From Dromiciops gliroides (Eukaryota > Chordata > Mammalia > Microbiotheria > Microbiotheriidae): a stretch of 64,000 bases of DNA. Positions 10,150 through 20,499 of this stretch are shown one piece after another. How positions within the stretch are numbered: the first letter of the stretch is position 1; each line of letters starts with the position of its first letter. The stretch spans positions 153,606,562 to 153,670,561 of the forward strand of contig NC_057862.1 of NCBI RefSeq assembly GCF_019393635.1. Direction: 5' to 3'. The notes under the pieces are model-generated. The model made no database searches, was not told where the DNA came from, and saw nothing but the letters and a program-made list of their open reading frames with translations. Both the position numbers and the translations under genes were made by a program.

Positions 10150-12130
10150 AGATGGAAAATGATCAAGAAAAAAATTCTGAACCCATAAAGAGAAACCATT
10201 CAAGTGACAAGAAAAGGTGAGATTTGTTTAGAGACTAATGTGGATGCACAGGGAACTCACTAATCAATATAGATTTTAAAATATGGGAGATAGAAGAAAG
10301 AGTAGGCAATAGAGAATGAATACAAATGTGTGGTCCAGTCCTGTAAAAATAGTGCTGTGAATTATAAAGCTCAGAATGAGCTAACATTGACTAGGAAAGT
10401 AAAATGTAACAAATGTTTTATGCTTTATAAAAAAGTAACATTGAAGAAAAGAGAATCAAGGAAGGCAAGTGGCCTTTGTTTAAGGTAGTTAGAATGATAC
10501 TGATGACAAAAGGAAGATATGCTCAACTCACTTTATTTCTCTACTCTCTGCCAAGGAGAATGATGTGGGAACTGCAGAGGATAAAACATGAATGGTTAAT
10601 AGAGTTAATAGAGAATTACCCAATATAGGGTGTTAACAATAGTGAAAAAACAAGAGAGCACCTGGCTGCTCTTGAAGTCACCTACCCCAGATGTACCACA
10701 ATTCATGTTACAGTATTGAAAGCACTGGCAGGTGAGATCAGTAATTATTGAAATATCATGGAGAATGGAGAACATATTATAGGATTAAATAAGGAGAAAA
10801 TCCAGATGTTCAAAAAAGGTAATGGAGCCTTCAAACCCAAGGTCATTGGAATGACTTTAATTCCTGCCACAGTTCTTGAATAGATGGTTACTAAATAGCC
10901 AACTCTTTTTTCCCCCAATTTTGACCATTTTAATTGAACCAAATCCTAATTCTGCTGCTTGACCTTGGGCAAGTTGCTTAATCTGTCTGAACTGCAATGA
11001 CCCCATCTGTAAAATGAAGGGCATGAACTAAATCACTTCTAATGAGCTCTAAATCTATAATCCCATGATTTAGAAAAGAACATGGTGATCACCAAGAGCC
11101 AGGTTGGCTGACAAGAAAAGATCATGCCATCTCAAGTTGATTTCCTTTTTTTGGAAAGAGTTACTAAGCTGCTAAATCAAGGGAATAACAAATACAATTT
11201 ACCTCAATTTTAGCAAAGCGTTTTATTAAGTTTCTCATGCTATTTTTGTGTAAAATAAGAGATCTGGACAATAGTATATTTACTGGTTGAATGATTGGTT
11301 CTAAAAAGTCATCATTTTTTGATGTCAGCTTGGAAGGAGATCCTTACTGGAAATCTTCAGGAAACTGTAGTTTGTCCTGTGCAATTTAACATTTTTATCA
11401 GTGACTTACATAAAGGTAGAGGTAGCATGTTTATCAGATTTTCAAATAGCACAAAGTTGAGAATAGCATAACAGGGTTAGGATTAAAAAATATCTTGGCA
11501 GGCTAGAATATTGATTCCAAATTAATAAGACTAAATATAACAGGGATAAAAGTAAGGTCTTACAAGGGTTCCAAAGACCAACTTCACAAGTACAAGATGG
11601 TAGAGACAATTTATCTTAAAAGGATCTGGGGCTGTTAGTGGATTCAATATAATTCAGGGTGATATGCCCAACCCATACCTAGAGTGTCGTATTAGATTCT
11701 TGATGAATCTATTTAGGAAGGGCATTCTTATACTGGAGAGCATTCAAGAGTGAGCAGCTAGGATGATGAAAAAGTCTTTGACTTGATGCCATATTAGAAT
11801 TGGGGAAAAGAGGGATAACATCTCTCTTCAAGAATTTCAAAAGCTTTCACTTAGAAGAACTAGACTTATATTTGACTCCAAAGGGCAGAATTAGAAGGAG
11901 TTGCTGAAAGTTAAAGAAGCAGATACAGGCTTTATCTAAGGAAAAATTGCCTAACAGAGCTCTCTGAAAGTGAATGCACTGCCTCATAGTTAATAGTTTT
12001 GTTTTTTTCCTCATTGCAAGACTTTGGGGAAAGACTGGAAAATAATTCATCAAATATGCTGTGGATCATTTCTTCTTAGGTTATACTAGATGGCCTTTCA
12101 AGTCCTTTCTAGCACTGATAGTCTATAAAT
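10150..12130 (+). mobile_element. L3/CR1-type LINE relic (~2 kb)
   Basis: Diverged but continuous match to the reverse-transcriptase and 3' part of mammalian L3 (CR1 clade). Landmarks in order: 'atggagccttcaaacccaag', 'ggtgatcaccaagagcc', 'ggaaagagttactaagctgc', 'tttagcaaagcgtttt', 'catttttatcagtgactta', 'atatcttggcaggctagaat', 'ggatctggggctgttagtgg', 'gagcagctaggatgatgaaa', 'agaactagacttatat', 'gccttaagt'-like tail near 12090. Frames are broken throughout. A MIR-like SINE interrupts it at about 10945-11075. Confidence 0.75.
10945..11075 (+). mobile_element. MIR-like SINE inside the L3 relic
   Basis: 'gcttgaccttgggcaagttg', 'gaccccatctgtaaaatga', 'aatctataatcccatgattt'. Confidence 0.7.
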
Positions 12131-12674
12131 AGGACAATAACTTTGTGGATAAATTAAAACAATATAGAAGACCGACAAAGCTTTCTGACAAATGCTTCTC
12201 CACTTTCCCTCAATTCCCAGTGCCATGGCAATACATAATGGCCATGTATACCAGTTATCTGGAAAAGTCTAATTCCAGGATGCTTACTGTGTTTCTAGTT
12301 TTGATCAAAATTCTCAATTAATCTATTAGAATTTTTAATTCAAAATAATAGTTACAATAATTTATTATTTTTACAAGCTAATTTTCTCAATATTGGGAAG
12401 ACAGGAAGGTAGTACTCAAAAATAAATTTCCATCAAAATAACACAGTTTTGACTAATAGATAGACTATCACCTCAAAATCATTAAAAATGATTTTGTTAG
12501 TCAAAATGCTTAAGACTACATCAGTTTTTTAATGGCAAGAATATACCTTTTCAGGCTCTAACAGCATGACTCAGTGTTTTTCATATTTTCAAATTGCATA
12601 TATACTTCCTGAAAAGGTTTATAATAGACTTTATAAGCACCAAGAAACACCATCTCTTTGAATCTCAAAGTAGA
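12131..12674. other. No gene or repeat recognised
   Basis: AT-rich, no long open frame of note. Confidence 0.4.
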
Positions 12675-12687
12675 AACATTATTTTTT

Positions 12688-12858
12688 TGTTTTGTTTTGT
12701 TTTTGTTTTTTTGGGTTTTTTTGGTGAGGCAATTGGGGTTAAGTGACTTGCCCAGGGTCACACAGCTAGCAAGTGTCAAGTGTCTGAGGCCGGATTTGAA
12801 CTCAGGTACTCCTGACTCCAGGGCCAGTGCTTTATCCACTGCGCCACCTAGCTGCCCC
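12688..12858 (-). mobile_element. WSINE1-like SINE, first of a same-site pair
   Basis: Reverse full-length copy with a long T-rich tail end. 'aacattatttttt' precedes it at 12675-12687 and a close variant follows at 12859. Confidence 0.92.
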
Positions 12859-12872
12859 AACATAATTATTTT

Positions 12873-13011
12873 TTTTTTGAGGCAATTGGGGTTAAGTGAC
12901 TTGCCCAAGGTCACACAGCTAGTAAGTGTTAAGTGTCTGAGGCCGGATTTGAACCCAGGTATTCCTGAATCCAGGGCTGGTGCTCTATCCACTGCGTCAT
13001 CTAGCTGCCCC
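12873..13011 (-). mobile_element. WSINE1-like SINE, second of a same-site pair
   Basis: Reverse full-length copy between variants of the same target ('aacataattatttttt' at 12859; 'caacattattttttaa' at about 13013). Confidence 0.92.
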
Positions 13012-13227
13012 CCAACATTATTTTTTAAATACGAGTTTTACGAAGCAGATTTCCATTCGTTTAAAATGCCCATTTCCATGTTTTTCAGGAGTGTAGTCAT
13101 AATATATAAATAATCAGTGAATAGGTTTGTGACCCTAATATGCCACATAGAAATGGATTGAGGGTCTCCTGATCATATTTGTTTGGATTTCCATTCACAA
13201 ACAATGGAGTGAATTTTGAATATTCAC

Positions 13228-13262
13228 ACACACACACACATATAAATGTATGTACACACACA
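13228..13262. repeat. (CA)n microsatellite, interrupted
   Basis: CA repeats split by 'tataaatgtatgta'. Confidence 0.8.
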
Positions 13263-14380
13263 CTATGGAGTATTATTAAGATGTCATTAACAAATGGTGA
13301 TCTCAAGAGCTCTTTTGAAATTATTCAGCAAACAGACCCTTTTTACAGGACATTCGACTTGCATCAACAGCAAACCACACGTTCTTCTCTTACCTTAGAC
13401 TTTATGAATATTCTTGCTCATTTCAAAATTAACCCTTAATTTTGAAAAACAGTAAGAACAAGAATTTCTCTTTCCTCGAAGAAGATTAAATCTTTTGAAA
13501 ACTAAAAGGCAAGGTAGGCTTCATCCCACATGAAAAGCTTTGCTGGTATGGTTTAGAATGGCCATTATATGAATTAAAAGAGGGATCTTATAGATATCAG
13601 CAGGCATTGTGATAATTGAAATATAAGAATATTATTAATTTTGTTAAGTCTAATGATTTTCAACTTTGTGTTCATATGTTAAGATGAAAATGTTTGGGAA
13701 TAGTGACAAAGATGTACATACATAGATAGAAATAATGGATAATATCTATCCAGCTAGATATCACCCTTTTTCCATATAATTCAAACATGCAGATTATGAG
13801 AAAATTCAAGAATCAACAAGATTTACAATAACCGTTTGTTTATTCAGAAAAATCACCTTTTTCACATAAGTGAATTACCCAGATAACTTAAGTTCATCCT
13901 TTTAAATGCCAAAACTTGGAGGAAAAGATAAAAATCTTTCTAAAATATATTAAATGTTTGCTGTATTCTTAATTAGAGGGGACTATATAGAATTTAACAT
14001 TTAATTAATCATTCAAAGATATATGCCCAATTCTTGGCACATAGTAAGTACTTAATAAATGCTTCTTGATTGATTAATTATGATGCTCAGTGATTATTCT
14101 TTGCTGAATTAGAAATGATGTCTTTTAGAACTATGTAGTTTAAGACCATTCTCCTATATGAAATTTTTTCTGTTATTCTTTTTGAGTCCGGGTATCTGGT
14201 TTTTTTCTAGTTTTTGTCATTAAAAAGCAAACAAAAAAACTAATGTAGTTGGGCCTTCAAGCATCTGGCCTAATAAAATCTTTTTGTTAAATTTTTTAGA
14301 AATGATAGTCTAGGTTGTGTCATTTATTTTGGATTATGTCGTTTATTTTGATTCTTAATTATTTTCTAGGTCCATATTCC
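13263..14380. other. No gene recognised
   Basis: AT-rich. Only a short L2-type 3' end is seen at about 14030-14078 ('cttggcacatagtaagtact'). Confidence 0.4.
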
Positions 14381-14396
14381 TGTTTTCCCTGTTATT

Positions 14397-14545
14397 TATT
14401 TATTTTTTTTAGTGAGGAAGTTGGGGTTAAGTGACTTGCCCAGGGTCACACAGCTAGTAAGTGTTATGTGTCTGAGGCCGGATTTGAACTCAGGTACTCC
14501 TGACTCCAGAGCCAGTGCTCTATCCACTGCGCCACCTAGCTGCCC
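14397..14545 (-). mobile_element. WSINE1-like SINE with perfect target-site duplications
   Basis: Reverse copy between 'tgttttccctgttatt' at 14381-14396 and 14546-14561. Confidence 0.95.
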
Positions 14546-14709
14546 TGTTTTCCCTGTTATTGAGAAAATCATCTGTGTCTGCTCTTGATACAACTGTCAT
14601 TTTAAAAATTATATTTTGTCTTAATACTACTATCTTTTCTGGATTAACCCTGATTTCCCTCTTCTGCCCTGGCTCAGAGAGCCTTCCTTTAGAACACAGA
14701 AAAAGTTAA

Positions 14710-14890
14710 GCAAAACCAACCAATTCAGCAATCTTGGCATCAGACAGGGTATACAACATTCCACATCTGCGGTCCTGCATCTTTCCAAGGAGAAAAAGGA
14801 TGCACATTTCTTCCTTCTTCTTCCAGGTCGAAGCTTGGCCATTACAACTATACAGTTGTGACCTTTTATTGTTCTTTTTCAGATGCTATT
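14710..14890 (-). mobile_element. Older L1 3'-region fragment
   Basis: 'caaaaccaaccaattcagca', 'tacaacattccacatctg', 'cgaagcttggccattacaac'. The same older L1 3' sequence recurs at 33485, 48250 and 53765. Confidence 0.5.
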
Positions 14891-15291
14891 TTTCATCCAA
14901 CTCATAACCCTCTCCCACCCCTCACCTCCTCCATTTCCTGGTTCTCATCTCTCCTGGGCTAGAAGGCCAGAGAACCAGCATGTTTTAATCCTGAGTAATG
15001 GGATTTGAATAAACATCTTTGAGGTTCTCCTTTTAGTAAAAGTACATGATTTTATTTGGTATTGAAGCTTACTTCCAAATCTCTTAGCCAGTTAGAGGTC
15101 CTTTTTTGACATCAGTAGTTAGGGAGACAAGGAAGATATTGAGAAAATCAAATTGAGTCTGATTCCATTTTGTAATTGACTCTATTCTGTATCACCACCA
15201 ATATTTTTGTATAACTACTTGAAGTCACTTTCCTTTGTCTTTAAGTTCAGTTCAGAAATTCACAGGTTCAAAAGTTGTTTTCCTCTCTAAG

Positions 15292-15540
15292 TTTTGTTCT
15301 TGTTCAGTGCCTAACTTTTTGTGACCCCATTTGGGGGTTTCTTGGCAAAGACATGAGGGTGGTTTGCCATTACCTTCTCCAGCTCATTTGACAGATAAGG
15401 AAATTGAGGCAAACAGGGTTAAGTGACTTGCTCAGGGTCACAGAACTCCTAAGTGTCTAAGGTAATATTTTAATCCAGGAAGAGGAGTCTTCCCGACACT
15501 AGGCCTGACACTATCAACTGCACCACCTATCTGTTCCAAG
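15292..15540 (-). mobile_element. RTE-tail SINE inserted in the LTR
   Basis: Reverse copy: 'ttttgtgaccccatttgggg', 'ttcttggcaaagacatga', 'accttctccagctcatttga', 'gggttaagtgacttgctc'. Confidence 0.88.
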
Positions 15541-16087
15541 TTAGGTTTAAAAGCTGTTTCCCCATTAAAACACTTTAATTAAAAGAAGCCTTCTATCTTA
15601 AGTTTAAGAGTTCAGTTTCCCTATAAGTCACTTTTAATTGAAGGCAGCTAGTTATTTCTATAGTGCTGACTGTCCTTGGATAATTTGTAGGAATGTGTTA
15701 TCTCTTATGTTCAGAAGTTTAGCTTTCCTATGAATCACTCCATTCCAGGGAAGTCTGTTATCTCTGTTCCACTAACAGATAGACTCCACCCATCAACCTT
15801 TCCCAACAGCAGGATGAAAGGAGGGGTTGTTACTAACCCAAAGTGTCTGGCCAGTTATATTGTTTTTGCTGCCTGTGCTTTGTAACCCATTATATTATTT
15901 TTTCTGTCTATGATATTTCTGACTTTGAAACCAAACATTTTGTTTCACCTATCTATGATGCTGCCTTCTAAGTTTTGGAGGCTCCTCATTTTGTCTGTAA
16001 AAATGATTTGTTAGCCTTCACTTGAGGTCTTTTAGCTTGCTGAGGCACTGAGAGACCCCATTTATTGGTAATTGCTAGTCTTACAAT

Positions 16088-16335
16088 AAGGGTAGTGAGG
16101 TGATGCAGTGGATAAAGTGCCAAGCCTGGAGTAAGGAAGACCTGAGTTCAAATCCAGCCTTAGCTACTAGCTATAAGAACTTGGGCAAGTCACTTAATTA
16201 ACCCCATTTATTTCAGTTTCTTCATCTGTCAAATGAACTGGAGAAGGAAATCGCAAACCACTCCAGTATCTTGGCCAAAAAACCCCAAATGGAGTCACAA
16301 AGAGTCAGACATGACTGACTTGAGTGAACAATAAA
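16088..16335 (+). mobile_element. RTE-tail SINE inserted in the LTR
   Basis: Plus-strand copy ending 'gagtcagacatgactgactt'. 'caataa' flanks both sides, and LTR homology resumes after it. Confidence 0.88.
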
Positions 16336-16474
16336 TTGATCATGCTTGGAGCTTTGTGCTTCAAGTCAACCTTATTTTCAATTGTGACGATATCTGTAGT
16401 GAGGGAAACAATTCACCAAGTCTGGTGAATTTTCATTTTTTTCATAGATAGTATTTATATTAAGAACAGTGAAA

Positions 16475-16604
16475 GGGGAAGGTAGGTGGTGTAATGGATA
16501 AAGCACCAGCCCTAGATTCAGGAAGACCTGAGTTCAAATCCTAGCTGTGTGACCCTGGGCATGACACTTAACCCTCATTGCCCTGCAAAACAAAACAAAA
16601 AAAA
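16475..16604 (+). mobile_element. WSINE1-like SINE, internally deleted
   Basis: 'ggtaggtggtgtaatggata' to 'ccctcattgccctgcaaaac'; part of the tRNA-unrelated region is missing. Confidence 0.85.
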
Positions 16605-16904
16605 GAGTGAAAATATATAATATTTATAATTTATATACTATTTTAAGATTTAAAAAGTAATTCCTCACTATCACCCTGTTAAGTCAGTATTACATGTATC
16701 ATTACCCTTACTTTGCAGAGTTAAAAAAAAAAAGGCTTAGAAAGAGGGATTTGTCCATGATCATATGACTCATAAATGCTGTATCTGGGATTTGAAGCTT
16801 CATCTCCTGACTCTTAATCCAGTACTAGATATTACCACAGTACTATATATCACTTTCATTGCCACATTTGAATATGTAGTTCTTCTACTTTGTAGTAGGA
16901 GCAG

Positions 16905-17087
16905 CTGGTGGGGCAGTGAAGAGTCAGGAAGACCTGATTTCAAACCTCACTTCAAATCCAGCCTCAGACACTTACCAGTTAGGTGACCCTGGGCAAGTCA
17001 CTTGGTGTCTGAAACCAGATTTGAACTCAGGTACTCCTTAATCCATGGCCAGTGCTTTTTCCACTGTGCCACCTAGCTGCCCCCACA
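16905..17087. mobile_element. Two SINE fragments in inverted orientation
   Basis: 16905-17003 reads forward ('ggtggggcagtgaagagtca' ... 'ctgggcaagtcactt'). 17004-17087 reads backward ('ggtgtctgaaaccagatttg' ... 'ccacctagctgcccc'). They meet with no spacer. Confidence 0.8.
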
Positions 17088-17249
17088 GTATACATTTTTA
17101 AAAAGGCAATTACACATGAAACAACAAATTTATTATGTATCACTTACTATTCCTTTTAAACATACAATAAAATTATCACGTAAATTTATTTTTTCCCCTT
17201 TTTTCTTCCTTCCTCTCCTGATGGCTACCATTAGACACAAATAAGTGTA

Positions 17250-17345
17250 TATATAGGTTATATATATATGTGTGTGTGTGTGTATGTATAGGTTATAGAT
17301 ATAGATATAGATATATGCCAGGTTATATATGTATACATACACAAT
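17250..17345. repeat. TA/TG/ATAG compound microsatellite
   Basis: (TA)n, (GT)n and (ATAGAT)n-type runs. Confidence 0.8.
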
Positions 17346-17487
17346 ATGTTTTTATATCCACATATAATCATTCTATACATACTTCTATTTATCTTTTCTT
17401 TCTCTGGACGCAAATAATCATTGTCCTTTGTAATTTGGGTATGTATAATACTCACCATGACTTAGTCACTCAAAGCTGTCCTTTAAA

Positions 17488-17622
17488 ATTTTTTTAAATT
17501 TAATATTTTATTTTCCCTTAGTTACATGTAAAAACAATTTTCAACCTTATTTTAAAATTGAGTTCCAGATTCTCTCCCTCCCTCCCCACATCCCTAGTTG
17601 AGAAATCAAGCAATTTGATTCC
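17488..17622 (-). mobile_element. L1 3' end, 5'-truncated
   Basis: 'tattttattttcccttagtt', 'acatgtaaaaacaattttca', 'gagttccagattctctccct', 'gagaaatcaagcaatttgat'. Confidence 0.85.
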
Positions 17623-18232
17623 TGGCAAGACTTTTGTTAAGATTGAAATTAAGGTAAACTGAGGCAAGAGTTCCAAGCACACTTCATTTATCGGTAAGGC
17701 TAGCAATTACCAATAAAAGGGGTCCTTAGTTCCTAAGCAAGCAAAAAGACCCTGAATGAAGGCAGACACATGATTTTTTGCAGACTAAAGGGAGAGCATC
17801 CCAAAACTGGAAAGTAGCATCATAGATGGGGAAACAATAGGATTGGCTGGAAATTAGGAATGCTGGGCTAGGAACAACCTCTTCCTCCATCTTGTTGCTA
17901 TGGAAAGAAAGCTCACTGCTATGGAAACCTGCATGGCGAGTTAGTGTCACAGCAATAACAGACCAGACTTTCTTGAAGGATAGTTAGTGTTGCAGAAATC
18001 ACAGACCAGACTCCCTGTCATCCACCTGAATCCTTCAAGAATAACAGATTTCCTTGACACAAGAATAGGATAGTGATTAGCAGGAAAGCTGAACTTCCGA
18101 ACTTAACTCAGAGACAAGGAAACATGTATAGTATAAGGCAGTATACAAAATGTTAGCAATGATACAGAATAGAATCAATTATGAAAATGGAGACAATATA
18201 AATTGCAGTTTCTCAATCGCATACCCCCTTTG
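17623..18232 (-). mobile_element. Endogenous-retrovirus LTR fossil, minus orientation
   Basis: About 600 bp, same family as the LTR at 15139-16410. On the minus strand it begins next to a purine run ('caaagggggta', 18233-18243) that looks like a polypurine tract, so this is probably a 3' LTR. Old and broken. Family not assigned. Confidence 0.65.
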
Positions 18233-18640
18233 AGCAGTGGGAGACATCTCCCATAAATCACTTATCTATAAGCTAATTCTATAAGATTATGATATAGTCA
18301 ATATCAGCAAGGTGTACTGCTCTAAGCTTTACTGGGGCTAGTGTAGAACTGGCTTTAACAAAGCAACTAAGGCTAAGAGAATAATAAGACAGAGGGCAAT
18401 AAGGGCTCATTTACCAAGGGTGGCTAATAGGCTATTTCCCTGAAGTCAAGTGAACCAAGAAGAGAGATTCTACCAGAGGTCACCTGGAATAAGTAGCTGT
18501 GTCACTGCTATAACTTGTTGAATTTTATGAAGGCTGATAATGATTTCTTCCAGTTAAATAATGTATGAACAATAAGATTGATTAATCATAGCAAAAGCCA
18601 TAGTAAGCATATCTAAAACCATGGACTAATTTTTGAGGAG
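18233..18640 (-). mobile_element. Possible internal remnant of the same fossil retrovirus
   Basis: Lies on the internal side of the polypurine-like run and is not matched in the other LTR copy. No protein is recognisable. The assignment rests on position only. Confidence 0.4.
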
Positions 18641-19520
18641 AAATTTTTTAAAATCTTAATATTATTTTTTCCTAGTTACATGTAAAAATAATTTGAAACA
18701 TTTGTTTTTATAAGATTTTGAATTCCAAATTTTTCTCCCTCTCTCCTTCCCTTTCCTCCCCTCTCTACAAGTCAGCAACCAATCTGATATGGATTATATA
18801 TGTAAAAACTGGTGCTAAAGCCTCTAATTTATAAGTAGCACTATATTAGAAACCACAGCTAATTTTCCCCAAAATTGGAACAGAAATAAGACGACCACAA
18901 ATAATTTTAAATGCCACAACATATTTCCACATTAGTCATGTTATGAAAGAAGAATCAGAACAAAAGGGGAAAACCTCAAGAAAGGAAAAAAAAACCCATC
19001 CTACAAATAGTATGGTTCAATCTAGATTTTTTATTTTTTTGTTTTTGTTTTTTTGGTGAGGCAATTGGGGTTAAGTGACTTGCCCAGGGTCACACAGCTA
19101 GTAAGTGTCAAGCATCTGAGGCTGGATTTGAACTCAGGTACTCCTGATTCCAGGGCCAGTGCTCTATCCATTGCGCCACCTAGCTGCCCCAGTATGGTTC
19201 AATCTGTATTGAGACTCCACCATTCTTTCTCTGGATGTGGAGAACATTTCCCATCATGAGTCTTTTGGAATTGTTATGGATGATTGTATTGCTGAGAAGA
19301 GGCAAGTCTGTCATAGATGATCATCACACAATGTTGCTGTTACTGTGCACAATGTTCTCCAGGTTCTGCTCATTTCACTCAGCATCAATCCACTTAAGTC
19401 TTTGCAGGTTTTTCTGAAATCTGCCTGCTTATCATTTCTTATAGCACAATAGTATTCAATCACATTAATATATCACAACTTGTTCAGCAGTTCCTCAACT
19501 GATGGGCATGCTTGAGGGGA
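18641..19520 (-). mobile_element. L1 3' end with a SINE inserted
   Basis: Reverse L1 3' sequence on both sides of the SINE at 19024-19190: 'cctagttacatgtaaaaata' to the left; 'tctctggatgtggagaacat', 'ggttctgctcatttcactca', 'caactgatgggcatgc' to the right. Confidence 0.88.
19024..19190 (-). mobile_element. WSINE1-like SINE with perfect target-site duplications
   Basis: Reverse copy between 'agtatggttcaatct' at 19009-19023 and 19191-19205, inside the L1 fragment. Confidence 0.95.
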
Positions 19521-19639
19521 GATTTACATGTCACCAAGGTAACCAAGATAATTCAACAAAAATGATACCATAAAACAAAAAAGCCAAAGCATTACAATAA
19601 TGATTATCAATGTTAACTATCAAATCTCTTTGTTATTTC

Positions 19640-20103
19640 TATATTTAGAATTTTATTTTCCCAAATAACATGTAAAATACAAATTTTGATAAATTTTTAA
19701 AAAAACTTTGCATTCTAAATTCTCTTCTTCCCTCCCTCCCCATACTACCCCCAAGAACTAAAGCAATTCAATATAAGCTATATATGAGCAGTCATGCAAA
19801 ACATTTTCACATAAGCCAGGTTGTGAAAGAATACAGACAAAAACAAAACTTCAGATAAAGGAACTAACAAACAATTATGTTTCAATCTGTATTCAAATAC
19901 CATCAGTTCTGTCTCTGTAGATGGATTGCATTTTTCATAAGACCTTCAGAGTTGTCTTGGATCATTGCATTGCTGAAAATAACTGAGTCATTCACAGAAG
20001 ATCATCACACAATAATGCTGTTGTTTTGTATACAGTACATTTCACTTTGCATCAGCTCATGCAGGTCCTCCAGGTTTTTCTGATAGCATCCTGCTCATCA
20101 TTT
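19640..20103 (-). mobile_element. L1 3' end
   Basis: 'gaattttattttcccaaata', 'acatgtaaaatacaaatttt', 'ttgtcttggatcattgcatt', ending near 'gatagcatcctgctcatcat'. Confidence 0.85.
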
Positions 20104-20499
20104 TTTTTTTATAGTAAACCATATTTATATAGTACTCGAAAGAGATATTTCCATACAATAAACCCATGAGGTTGATTATTGCAACAATAGTAATAGATCA
20201 CATTTATATAGTACCTTATACCTGACAAAGAATTTTCTTCACAATAGCCCAGAAAAGTGCCATACATTTTGTTACCATCCTCAATCAATCAATCATCAAC
20301 CAATCATCATGCATCAATCCTCCTCATCATCCTCAATCAATCCTCATCATATCAAACCTTGTTGTATGTAGTGACCCACTCCTGATGTCCATTTAAACAA
20401 CGCATTTCATCTTGAATCACAGATGTCCCCCCCCCTAGTCTTCTGGTCCCTAGAAGAATCCTCTCTTGGACATTCTTGAAATAGCTCTCTTTCAGAAAG
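20104..20499. other. No gene; TCAATCA/ATC-rich low-complexity run
   Basis: 20280-20345 is made of 'atcaatcaatcatcaacc'-like units. The rest includes MIR-like text ('catttatatagtacctta'). Confidence 0.5.

Larger units (their letters stand above)
15139..16410 (+). mobile_element. Endogenous-retrovirus LTR fossil, plus orientation
   Basis: Aligns along its length with the LTR at 17623-18232 read on the minus strand. Shared landmarks: 'gactctattctgtatca', 'ttagctttcctatgaatcac', 'aagtctgttatctctg', 'ctatgatgctgccttctaag', 'ttattggtaattgctagtct' and an AATAAA-bearing 3' part. Two younger SINEs are inserted in it. Old, visibly diverged and broken. Family unassigned. Confidence 0.7.

Noticed and set aside
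12558-13113. Repeated '[12 protein letters not shown]'/'[17 protein letters not shown]' peptides found all over the window
   Set aside because: These are translations of the WSINE1-like SINE in both orientations, not a protein repeat family.
20280-20345. ATCAATC/TCATC units resembling an array
   Set aside because: Units are short, irregular and without unique spacers. Low-complexity DNA, not CRISPR.
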